From Parafrankia irregularis (GTDB lineage Bacteria > Actinomycetota > Actinomycetes > Frankiales > Frankiaceae), in NCBI RefSeq assembly GCF_001536285.1, contig NZ_FAOZ01000002.1, positions 1 through 64,000 on the forward strand: a stretch of DNA of 64,000 nt, given 5' to 3'. The notes beneath the pieces were generated by a model, which was not told where the DNA came from, made no database searches, and was given only the letters and a program-made list of their open reading frames with translations. This document shows positions 51,906 through 59,465 of this stretch, in pieces; the stretch's first letter is position 1; every line of letters begins with the position of its first letter. The translations under genes and the position numbers were made by a program.

Positions 51906-52625
51906 ATGGCATCTGCTACTTCAGGTGGTGCGGCCGGTTCCGGAGACCTCTCCGATGACGTCGTTGCCGGTCAGGCGGCCTACAACCGGTGGGTTCTGGC
52001 CGCCTACGACATCGGGGTGCTCGGAATTTCCAACAGCTTTGTCTGGCGTTGCCCGACGAAGCGGCTGCGCCGCCTGTACGACGACCACGTCAGCGCCCGG
52101 CACCTGGATATCGGTGTCGGCACCGGCTATTACCTCGACAAGGCACGGTGGCCCACATCGAGCCCCGCCGTGACGCTGGTGGATCTCAACCAGAACTCCC
52201 TGCGGACGGCCTCGGCCAGGATCAGCAGGCTCGCGCCGCTGACCGCCGTCCGCAATGCGCTCGAGCCGGTGGGCACCCTGCCGGGCGCCCCGTTCGACTC
52301 GGTCGGTGTGAACTACCTTCTGCACTGCATGCCCGGCTCGCTCGACGTCAAGGCGGAAAAGCTGCTGGCGGCGATCCGGCCGACCATGGGGCCGCGTGCG
52401 GTGTTGTTCGGATCGACGATCCTCGCCGACGCCGCCAAGCTGTCCGCGCCGGCGCGGAAACTGCTCGGCTTCTACAACCAGAAGGGGATCTTTCACAACA
52501 CCGAAGACCAGGTGGGAGCCCTGGACCGGGCATTGGAGGCCGTGTTCGCCACCCACCGGGTGGAGATCATCGGCGGGGTGGCGACGTTCGTCGCGTCCGA
52601 ACCGCGTCCACTCGACGTGTCCTGA
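51906..52625 (+). CDS. Class I SAM-dependent methyltransferase
   Basis: The 239-residue protein has motif I LDIGVGTGYYLD (about 62-73), an acidic residue at the end of strand 2 (VTLVDLNQNSL), and GVNYLLHCMPG where motif IV is expected. A GGAGAG ribosome binding site precedes the ATG. The methyl acceptor is unknown. It follows the hydrolase operon after a 47-bp gap that holds two near-copies of GCGGCCGGTGA. Confidence 0.9.
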   Translation: MASATSGGAAGSGDLSDDVVAGQAAYNRWVLAAYDIGVLGISNSFVWRCPTKRLRRLYDDHVSARHLDIGVGTGYYLDKARWPTSSPAVTLVDLNQNSLRTASARISRLAPLTAVRNALEPVGTLPGAPFDSVGVNYLLHCMPGSLDVKAEKLLAAIRPTMGPRAVLFGSTILADAAKLSAPARKLLGFYNQKGIFHNTEDQVGALDRALEAVFATHRVEIIGGVATFVASEPRPLDVS

Positions 52626-52763
52626 TCGGCGCGGTCCGGCCTCCGTTCCCGGTCCGCCGGTCCCCGCCGCAATCCCCGCGATCGGTGAGTTGCCAGGTCA
52701 CCGGATTTCCTGGCCGTGATTCGGCCAGGATGGGAATGCCGTCGACCGAGGGAGCCTCCCGCC

Positions 52764-53603
52764 ATGCCCAGCGAGCACGACATTCAGCAGATCGAAGAGG
52801 CCAACGCCTCCGGGCGCACGCCGGTCGTGTTCGTCCACGGGCTTTGGCTGCTGCCCAGCAGCTGGGAGCGGTGGGCGGAGGCGTTCAGCGAAGCCGGTTT
52901 CGCGCCCGTCCTGGCCGGCTGGCCCGACGATCCGGAGACCGTCGCCGAGGCGAACGCCCATCCCGAGGTGTTCGCCGGCAAGACCGTCGGCCAGGTCGCG
53001 GACCACTTCGCCGACATCATCGGCCGCCTGAACAAGAAGCCGGTCGTGATCGGGCACTCCTTCGGCGGGCTGTTCGCGCAGATCCTGGCCGGCCGGGGGC
53101 TGTCCGCCGCCACCGTCGCGGTCGACCCGGCACCCTTCCAGGGCGTCCTGCCGCTGCCGATCTCCACCTTGCGCTCGTCGGCCCCGGTGCTCGGGAACCC
53201 GGCCAACGTCCACCGTGCCGTGCCGCTCACCTATGACCAGTTCCGTTATGCCTTCGCGAACGCCGTCAGCGAGGAGGAGGCGCAGCAGCTCTACGACACC
53301 TTCGCCGTTCCGGCACCCGGCAAGCCGCTCTTCCAGGCCGCCGTCGCCAACTTCAACCCCTGGTCCGAGGTCAAGGTCGACACGGAGAACCCCGAGCGCG
53401 GGCCGCTGCTGCTCATCTCGGGCGAGAAGGACCACACGGTTCCCTGGGCGATCACCAACGCCGCCTTCAAGAAGCAGGAACACAACAAGGACGCCGTCAC
53501 CGAGATCACCGAGATCCCGAACCGCGGCCACTCCCTCACCATCGACGCCGGCTGGCGTGAGGTCTGTGACACCGCCCTGGACTTCGTCCGGCGCTTCATC
53601 TGA
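52764..53603 (+). CDS. Alpha/beta hydrolase (lysophospholipase/peroxidase-like)
   Basis: The ATG at 52764 follows GAGGGAG and gives 279 residues. Motifs are VVFVHGLWLLPSSW (oxyanion loop), GHSFGG (Ser99), LLISGEKDHTVP with the Asp, and IPNRGHSLTIDAGW with the His, a full triad. Members of this group act on esters or other small substrates. It lies alone between the methyltransferase and an NmrA gene. Confidence 0.92.
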   Translation: MPSEHDIQQIEEANASGRTPVVFVHGLWLLPSSWERWAEAFSEAGFAPVLAGWPDDPETVAEANAHPEVFAGKTVGQVADHFADIIGRLNKKPVVIGHSFGGLFAQILAGRGLSAATVAVDPAPFQGVLPLPISTLRSSAPVLGNPANVHRAVPLTYDQFRYAFANAVSEEEAQQLYDTFAVPAPGKPLFQAAVANFNPWSEVKVDTENPERGPLLLISGEKDHTVPWAITNAAFKKQEHNKDAVTEITEIPNRGHSLTIDAGWREVCDTALDFVRRFI

Positions 53604-53779
53604 CCGACGGCTCGGGCGCGGCCTGCCGCAGGACGGCGGCCGTTTCGTGCGCAGGGGCCGGCCGGCGCTGACCGCGGCCAGCCGGTCTGCCGGTCCGCCG
53701 GTCTGCCCTGGACGGGCGAACATGTGGTTGAGCCGTTCGGCTATGGTCCGTCCCGGCACCGCGGACTTGACTGAACGTC

Positions 53780-54619
53780 GTGACCACTCACACGCAGAGC
53801 AACGCCGCCAAGCCCGTCCTCGTGACCGTCGCCTCGGGGAAGACCGGCCGCCGGGTTGCCGCGCGGTTGACCGCCGCCGGCGAGCCGGTGCGTGCGGTCT
53901 CCCGCAGCACGCCGACCCGGTTCGACTGGGAGGACCAGAGCACCTGGCGCCACGCGTTGGAAGGGGCCCGCGCGGCCTACCTCTGCTTCGTCCCCGACCT
54001 GGGGTTCCGCGGCGCCGCCGAAACCGTCGGCGCGTTCGCCAGGCTCGCGGTGAGCCTTGGAGTCAGCCGGCTGGTGCTGCTCTCCGGGCGCGGAGAGGAA
54101 GGTGCGCTGGCCGGTGAGCAGGCCGTGCGGGCGTCCGGAGCCGAGGTGACCATCATCCGGGCGTCCTGGTTCAACCAGAACTTCCACGAGGACTTCCTGC
54201 TGGACTCGGTGCGGGCCGGTGAGATCGCGCTGCCGGCGGGCGACGCCGCGGAGCCCTTCGTCGACGCCGACGACATCGCCGAGGTGGCCGTCGCCGCGCT
54301 GACCGGCGACGGCCACGCCGGCGAGGTGTACGAGGTGACCGGGCCGCGGCTGCTCACCTTCCACGACGTCGCCAAGGAGCTCGGCCAGGCGCTGGGCCGG
54401 GAGATCCGGTACGTACCGCAGACCAGCGAGCAGTACGCCGCGGTGCTGACGGAGTACGGCCTGCCGCTCGACCTGCTCGAACTGTTCGACAGGATCCTCG
54501 ACGGACGCAACGCGAGCCTGACCGACGGCGTGCGCCGCGCGCTGGGCCGGGAGCCCCGGGACTTCGGTGACTACGCCCGGAACACGGCCGCGTCCGGAGC
54601 CTGGGACCTGTCGCTCTGA
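53780..54619 (+). CDS. NmrA-like NAD(P)-binding protein
   Basis: The 279-residue protein resembles NmrA/HSCARG proteins: a Rossmann loop VASGKTGRRV (in place of GATGxxG), AVSRSTPTRFDW, VSLGVSRLVLLSGRGEEG and IRASWFNQNFHEDFLLD. It is probably an NAD(P)H-dependent reductase or redox sensor. The GTG start has a weak ribosome binding site. The DUF1772 gene starts 12 bp downstream, suggesting co-transcription. Confidence 0.88.
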   Translation: MTTHTQSNAAKPVLVTVASGKTGRRVAARLTAAGEPVRAVSRSTPTRFDWEDQSTWRHALEGARAAYLCFVPDLGFRGAAETVGAFARLAVSLGVSRLVLLSGRGEEGALAGEQAVRASGAEVTIIRASWFNQNFHEDFLLDSVRAGEIALPAGDAAEPFVDADDIAEVAVAALTGDGHAGEVYEVTGPRLLTFHDVAKELGQALGREIRYVPQTSEQYAAVLTEYGLPLDLLELFDRILDGRNASLTDGVRRALGREPRDFGDYARNTAASGAWDLSL

Positions 54620-54631
54620 GGGGGAACGCCG

Positions 54632-55228
54632 ATGTCCGTCGCACCCGGCCATTCCTTTCCGCCTCCCTCCCCGGCGCCGCTGTCTCCCGCTCCGGCGCCG
54701 CCCGGGATATCAGGGCACGGCCGCACGGCCGGCGCCGCGCTCGGGGTGTCCGCCGTTCTGACGGGGCTGATGGCCGGCCTGTTCTGGGGCTTCGACATCT
54801 CGGTGATGCCGGGGCTCGCCGCCTCGGATGACCGCACCTTCGTGACGGCGATGCAGAACATCAACACGGCCATCGAGAACCCCGCCTTCGGCCTGGTCTT
54901 CGCCGGGGCGTTGCTGGCCCCCGCCGCCGCGGCGCTGCTGCAGTTCCGGCTCCGCCGGCGTGCGGTCGTGATGTGGACCGTGGCGGCACTCGCCTGCTAC
55001 TGCCTGACGCTGCTGCTGACCATGGCCGTCGAGGTGCCGCTGAACGAGGATCTCGCCGCCGCCGGCGATCCGGGCACCATCAGGGATCTCGCCGCCGTGC
55101 GGGGCGACTTCGAGAGCACCTGGGTCGCCGTCAACATCCTGCGCACGCTGACCTGCACCGCGGCCCTGGCCTTCCTCACCCGGGCCCTGGTGCTGCACGG
55201 CCGGGGCGGGCCGTCGCCGCCGGACTGA
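54632..55228 (+). CDS. DUF1772 (anthrone oxygenase-like) membrane protein, copy 1
   Basis: The 198-residue protein has a Pro-rich N-terminus and four membrane helices. DUF1772 features are GLMAGLFWGFDISVMPGL, FVTAMQNINTAIENPAF, a helix-3 WTVAALACYCLTLLLTMAVEVPLNEDLA and a late FESTWVAVNILRTLTCTAA. The family includes fungal anthrone oxygenases and membrane proteins of unknown role. It follows the NmrA gene; a second copy lies 64 bp away on the other strand. Confidence 0.9.
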   Translation: MSVAPGHSFPPPSPAPLSPAPAPPGISGHGRTAGAALGVSAVLTGLMAGLFWGFDISVMPGLAASDDRTFVTAMQNINTAIENPAFGLVFAGALLAPAAAALLQFRLRRRAVVMWTVAALACYCLTLLLTMAVEVPLNEDLAAAGDPGTIRDLAAVRGDFESTWVAVNILRTLTCTAALAFLTRALVLHGRGGPSPPD

Positions 55229-55292
55229 CCCACCTGGCGCCGGCCGGTCGCGAGCCGGATCGGGTTTGCGCCACTGACCTGGTCAGACGTGG

Positions 55293-55763
55293 TCAGGCCG
55301 CGGTGAGCAGGGCGGCGCAGAGGCAGCCGAACGCGAGCAGGCAGGAGAGGGTCCGGACGTGGTGCCAGCGGACCCAGGACCGTTCGAAGCCCGCGCGGAG
55401 ATCCTGGACGTCCTCGTCCTCGGCCGGCCCCGTCCGATCGAGCCTGTTGTTCAGCGGGATGTTGGCCCGGAAGGTGATGGCCAGGGTGACCAGATAGCCG
55501 GCGAGGCCGGCCACGACCCACGGAAGAACGTCGTCGTGGCCGGCGTACCGCCAGGTCGCGACGCCGCTACTGGCCAGGGCGCCGAGGAGGACCAGAGCAA
55601 AGACGCCGTTCTGGATGGCGGCATTGACAGCCCGCATGACGTCGACGAATGCCCGGTCATCAACCCGGGCCAGCGCGGGCATCACCGCCGTCGAGAATCC
55701 GAGAAAGATCCCGGACATCAACCCGGTGGTCACCACGGCCGCAATCAGTGCCGCTTCGGACAT
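55293..55763 (-). CDS. DUF1772 membrane protein, copy 2
   Basis: The 156-residue protein has four helices and the same family features: GLMSGIFLGFSTAVMPALARVDD, AFVDVMRAVNAAIQNGVF, VTLAITFRANIPLNNRLD and FERSWVRWHHVRTLSCLLAF. It converges with copy 1 and is divergent from the AraC regulator at 55972, which probably controls it. Confidence 0.9.
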   Translation of the reverse strand: MSEAALIAAVVTTGLMSGIFLGFSTAVMPALARVDDRAFVDVMRAVNAAIQNGVFALVLLGALASSGVATWRYAGHDDVLPWVVAGLAGYLVTLAITFRANIPLNNRLDRTGPAEDEDVQDLRAGFERSWVRWHHVRTLSCLLAFGCLCAALLTAA

Positions 55764-55971
55764 TCTTCCTCCTGCCAGGGCGGCGCCGCGCGCTGTTCTC
55801 TCGTCCGCCGGTCATCTGGTTACCCGGTCTGCCGGCCTTCCGGTCTGCTGGTCTGCCGGTCTGCCTGCGATTCTGTTCGCCGTCCCTTTCCGTCCACGCT
55901 ATTGATCTCGCTCCCCGTGGAGCAATGCGTGGACGGCTCGAATACATACGAAAGCATCTACGATCGCAGGT

Positions 55972-56976
55972 GTGGACGCACTCGCCGAGCTGCTGGACCA
56001 GCCCAGGGCCCGCGGGGCGTTCGTGCTCCGGTCGATCCTGAGCCCGCCGTGGTCACTGCGGATCGAGGACCGGGCGCCGTTGACCCTGGTGGCGCTGATC
56101 CGCGGCCACGCCTGGCTCCTGCCTGACGACGGTGCGCCGGTGCGGCTGGAGCCGGGAGACGCGGCGATCCTGCGCGGCCCCGACTGCTACACGATGGCCG
56201 ACGAGCCGGGGCGGGACGTGCGGGTCGTCATCCATCCCGGCCAGCGCTGCAGCACACCGCAGGGCGACGACCTGGCCGACGCGATGCGGCTGGGCGTGCG
56301 GACCTGGGGCGAGGCCGGCCCGAACGCGACGGTCATGCTCAGCGGGACATACCAGCTGGACGGCGATGTGCACCGCCGCCTGCTCAGGCTGCTGCCACCG
56401 GTGCTGACCCGCACCACCACACCCGCCGACGCACCCTTCGTCGAACTGCTCGGGCGGGAGGTCGCCCGGGATGAGCCGGGGCAGGAGCTCATCCTCGACC
56501 GTCTGCTCGACCTGCTGCTGGTGAGCGTGTTGCGCCACTGGCTTTCCAGCGCCGACGCGCCGGACGCCGGCTGGTACCGGGCCCAGCATGATCCGGTGGT
56601 CGGGCCGGCGATCCGCCTGCTGCACGCCGAACCGGCGTTTCCGTGGACGGTCGCCGCCCTGTCCGCCAGGGTCGGGGTGTCACGGGCGGCACTGGCCCGC
56701 AGGTTCAACGCGCTGGTCGGCGAGGGGCCGATGACCTATCTGACGAACTGGCGGCTCGACGTGGCCGCCGACCTGTTGCGCACGACCGATGCGACGGTGG
56801 CCGCGGTGGCCCGGCAGGTCGGGTACGGCAGTGCGTTCGCGCTGAGCGCCGCGTTCAAGCGGGTTCGTGGGGTCAGCCCCCAGGAACACCGGCGGGCGGA
56901 CCGTCCGGTGCAATCCCCGGGCGCGGGCGCGGGCGCGGGCGCGGGCGTGCCGGGTGCGGATTCGCTGGTGGTCTGA
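55972..56976 (+). CDS. AraC-family transcriptional regulator with cupin domain
   Basis: The GTG gives 334 residues. The N-terminal cupin_6 domain has LVALIRGHAWLLPDDGAPVRLEPGDAAILRGPD; the C-terminal double HTH reads WTVAALSARVGVSRAALARRF and VAAVARQVGYGSAFALSAAFKRVRGVSPQEHR. A short GAGAGAG tail follows. It is similar in design to the AraC protein at 2598. It is divergent from DUF1772 copy 2 across 208 bp, which include a degenerate CCGGTCTG tandem repeat (about 55826-55866). Confidence 0.92.
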   Translation: MDALAELLDQPRARGAFVLRSILSPPWSLRIEDRAPLTLVALIRGHAWLLPDDGAPVRLEPGDAAILRGPDCYTMADEPGRDVRVVIHPGQRCSTPQGDDLADAMRLGVRTWGEAGPNATVMLSGTYQLDGDVHRRLLRLLPPVLTRTTTPADAPFVELLGREVARDEPGQELILDRLLDLLLVSVLRHWLSSADAPDAGWYRAQHDPVVGPAIRLLHAEPAFPWTVAALSARVGVSRAALARRFNALVGEGPMTYLTNWRLDVAADLLRTTDATVAAVARQVGYGSAFALSAAFKRVRGVSPQEHRRADRPVQSPGAGAGAGAGVPGADSLVV

Positions 56977-57000
56977 GGTCTCCCGGCCGGGCGGTGGAGG

Positions 57001-57034
57001 CGTTCGCCGTAACCGGGCGTTCGCCACAACCGGG
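57001..57034. repeat. Adjacent pair of 17-bp direct repeats
   Basis: CGTTCGCCGTAACCGGG is followed immediately by CGTTCGCCACAACCGGG (two changes), then a partial third copy. The array is in the 128-bp gap between the AraC gene and mscS. Confidence 0.75.
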
Positions 57035-57104
57035 CGTTACCCGGGCGGAGGCGGGCATACCGGGGCGTGGCCTGGAAAAGCCCGCATCGCAAGGAGTTTT
57101 GCCT

Positions 57105-58388
57105 GTGATCCATGGATCCGCGCCTGCGTTCGCCGACCTCGACACGCTGGACTCCGGCCTGGCCGTACTGGTGATCATGGTCGGGGCTGGCGTCGTCGGC
57201 TACCTGGCATCCCTGCTACTGCACCAGGGCCTGCGCCGAATCGGCCGGCACTCGCAGATCGTCCACGACCTCGCCGAACGCGGACGACGGCCCACCCGCT
57301 TCGCGTTCGTCCTGATCGCCCTGCTCACGGCCGCGAACGCGGCGGCGGAGCAGCCGTGGACGCCGCCGACGGTGCGTGTGCTCGGCCTCGCCCTGATCGC
57401 CGCCGTGGCCTGGATCATCGGCGTGCTTGCTTTCGTCGTCGAGGACCTGGCGCTGGCCCGCTACCGGATGGACATCGCCGACAACCGCCATGCCCGCCGG
57501 ATCCGGACCCAGGTGACCCTGCTGCGGCGGATCACCGTTCTGGTCATCGCGGTCATCGCGACCGCGTCGATGTTGATGACGTTCCCCAGCGTCCGGGTCG
57601 CCGGGGCGAGCATCGTGGCCTCCGCCGGCGTCGTCGGCATCATCGCCGGTCTGGCGGCGCAGACCTCGCTCGCGAACGTCTTCGCCGGCCTGCAGCTCGC
57701 GTTCACCGACGCGATCCGGGTCGACGACGTGGTCGTCGTCGAGGACGAATGGGGGCGCATCGAGGAGATCACGCTCACCTATGTGGTCGTGCACATCTGG
57801 GATGACCGCCGGATGATTCTCCCGTCGACCTATTTCACGACGAACCCGTTCCAGAACTGGACCCGCAAGGAATCCGCCGTCCTCGGCGCGGTCGAGTTCG
57901 ATCTGGACTGGTCGGTGCCCGTCACCGACATGCGGGCCGAGATGCACCGCATCGTGGAGAACACCGAGCTGTGGGACGGGCGGGTCAGCGTCCTGCAGGT
58001 CACCGACGCGGTCGGCGACCATGTGCGGATCCGGGTTCTGGTCAGCGGCAAGGATGGGCCGACGACCTTCGACCTGCGCTGCCACGTTCGCGAGGCGCTG
58101 GTGGACTGGCTGCGCCGCAACCATGTGCCGGCGCTGCCGCGCACCAGGGTCGAGATCGACCGCACCCCGTCCCCGGACCGGGTGAAGCTGGAGAAGGAGC
58201 AGCCCGAGCTGCTCGCCGACGCCCGCCTGTTCACCGGCAGCGCCGAGGCCGAGGAGCGTTCGCGCGCCTTCAGCGAAACCGGTGAGCATCCCGATGACGC
58301 CTCCACCGCCCCGGTCACCTCGGATTCGGGGCCCGGCGAGGGCCGCCGAGCCCCGGACCCGGTGTCGGCGGGCATAACGGAGCGTTGA
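57105..58388 (+). CDS. mscS: MscS-type small-conductance mechanosensitive channel
   Basis: The GTG at 57105 follows AAGGAG and gives 427 residues. After three N-terminal helices, the pore region and cytoplasmic beta domain show the MscS signature: GVVGIIAGLAAQTSLANVFAGLQLAFTDAIRVDDVVVVEDEWGRIEEITLTYVVV, LPSTYFTTNPFQNWTR. It opens under membrane tension to release solutes during osmotic downshock. The tail (after about 370) is acidic and low in complexity. Confidence 0.95.
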   Translation: MIHGSAPAFADLDTLDSGLAVLVIMVGAGVVGYLASLLLHQGLRRIGRHSQIVHDLAERGRRPTRFAFVLIALLTAANAAAEQPWTPPTVRVLGLALIAAVAWIIGVLAFVVEDLALARYRMDIADNRHARRIRTQVTLLRRITVLVIAVIATASMLMTFPSVRVAGASIVASAGVVGIIAGLAAQTSLANVFAGLQLAFTDAIRVDDVVVVEDEWGRIEEITLTYVVVHIWDDRRMILPSTYFTTNPFQNWTRKESAVLGAVEFDLDWSVPVTDMRAEMHRIVENTELWDGRVSVLQVTDAVGDHVRIRVLVSGKDGPTTFDLRCHVREALVDWLRRNHVPALPRTRVEIDRTPSPDRVKLEKEQPELLADARLFTGSAEAEERSRAFSETGEHPDDASTAPVTSDSGPGEGRRAPDPVSAGITER

Positions 58389-58424
58389 ACCCGACGCCGG
58401 TGGTTCCGCGTCTCAGTCCGTGCT

Positions 58425-58778
58425 TCAGTCCGTGGCTTTGGGGTGGCCTGTTCCGGCGTGGATCACCCAGACCGTCCGGCTCGCGTCGTCGACCAGATAC
58501 CAGATTCGTCCGCCGGTGGTCACCTCGTACTGCCAGCGTTCGAGCGGCTGGCCCTTGAAGACCGCGGTGCCGAGGGATCCTTTCAGGCGGTGCTGGCGGT
58601 CCGGCGCGTCCCGGGAGCGCGGCCTGGATCTGATGGCGTCGAAGGCCCGGCGCAGGTTGTTCGGCGCCTGCCCGGCGAGCTGCTCCCAGCCCTCGGCGGC
58701 ATTGTTGGATGCGAAACGGATGTCGTACTCAGCCCCGCTGGGCGGTGGGGCGGCGCGCTCTCCTCGCTTCGGGCTCAT
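58425..58778 (-). CDS. RelE/ParE-superfamily toxin (type II toxin-antitoxin)
   Basis: The ATG at 58778 gives 117 residues. The core reads AEYDIRFASNNAAEGWEQL, NNLRRAFDAIRSRP, HRLKGSLG, WQYEVTTGGRIWYLVDDASRTVWVIHAGTGHPKATD, typical of a RelE-like family common in actinobacteria. Such toxins usually cut mRNA in the ribosome. It is 37 bp downstream of the probable antitoxin gene. The N-terminal extension to 58907 lacks homology. Confidence 0.87.
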   Translation of the reverse strand: MSPKRGERAAPPPSGAEYDIRFASNNAAEGWEQLAGQAPNNLRRAFDAIRSRPRSRDAPDRQHRLKGSLGTAVFKGQPLERWQYEVTTGGRIWYLVDDASRTVWVIHAGTGHPKATD

Positions 58779-58815
58779 CCAGCCTTTTTCAGCAACGTTT
58801 CGGTGTTTCCCGGTG

Positions 58816-59340
58816 TCAGCCCCCACGTGCTCCGGAGGCGCCGGTCGAACCGGTCGGGCCGGATGCACCGGATGTACCGGACGGGCGTGGGACGGGCCCG
58901 AGATCACCGTCGGGCTCGCGGGTCAACATCGTATACAGGTCCGGATCGGCGTGGATCTCGGCGCTGTGCCGCCACTGACTCAGCAGGGCGGCGATGGGAG
59001 CCAGCGTGTTCAGCGCCATCGCGCCGCGTGCTGTCTCGATCAGCTCGGTGAAGAAGGTGTCGACGTCCTCGGGCGGCAGGAAGATCGTCCAGGGCAGCGC
59101 GTCGGGCAGCGCCTGCCGCAGCGCGGCGGTGTTCCCGGTGCGGATCAGGCCGGCGAGCATGCTGGTCGCGAAGTCCACCACGACGGAGTCCCGCTCCATC
59201 TGGTCGACGCGCATCAGGGCGAGATCCGTCGCGCCGCGGCGACGCAACCGCAGGGCCCGCACCTCGTCCAGCCGCCTGGCGGTCGCCGCCGGGTGGTGGA
59301 GCAGCTCGCTGAACGGGACTTCCTCGTAGGCCACGCTCAC
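58816..59340 (-). CDS. Phd-like antitoxin with long C-terminal domain
   Basis: From a GTG at 59340 (59349 also possible) the product is 174 residues. The N-terminal part, VAYEEVPFSELLHHPAATARRLDEVRALRLRRRGATDLALMRVDQ, follows the Phd/YefM pattern. The remaining roughly 120 residues (MLAGLIRTGNTAALRQALPDALPWTIFLPPEDVDTFFTELIETARG and on) are helical and longer than a usual antitoxin tail. The Gly/Ser/Thr end is disordered. Order antitoxin then toxin is standard and implies autoregulation. Confidence 0.78.
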   Translation of the reverse strand: MSVAYEEVPFSELLHHPAATARRLDEVRALRLRRRGATDLALMRVDQMERDSVVVDFATSMLAGLIRTGNTAALRQALPDALPWTIFLPPEDVDTFFTELIETARGAMALNTLAPIAALLSQWRHSAEIHADPDLYTMLTREPDGDLGPVPRPSGTSGASGPTGSTGASGARGG

Positions 59341-59465
59341 GACATCCACACTAGCTTGGATGTCGTCGGTGCTCCATGGCGCCCACGGCCCGTTGGTGGC
59401 TCCGTCGTCACGCGTCCGAACATGTCGCCGCGGGCTCGGCGAACGGCTCGGCCGACAGAGTGGGC

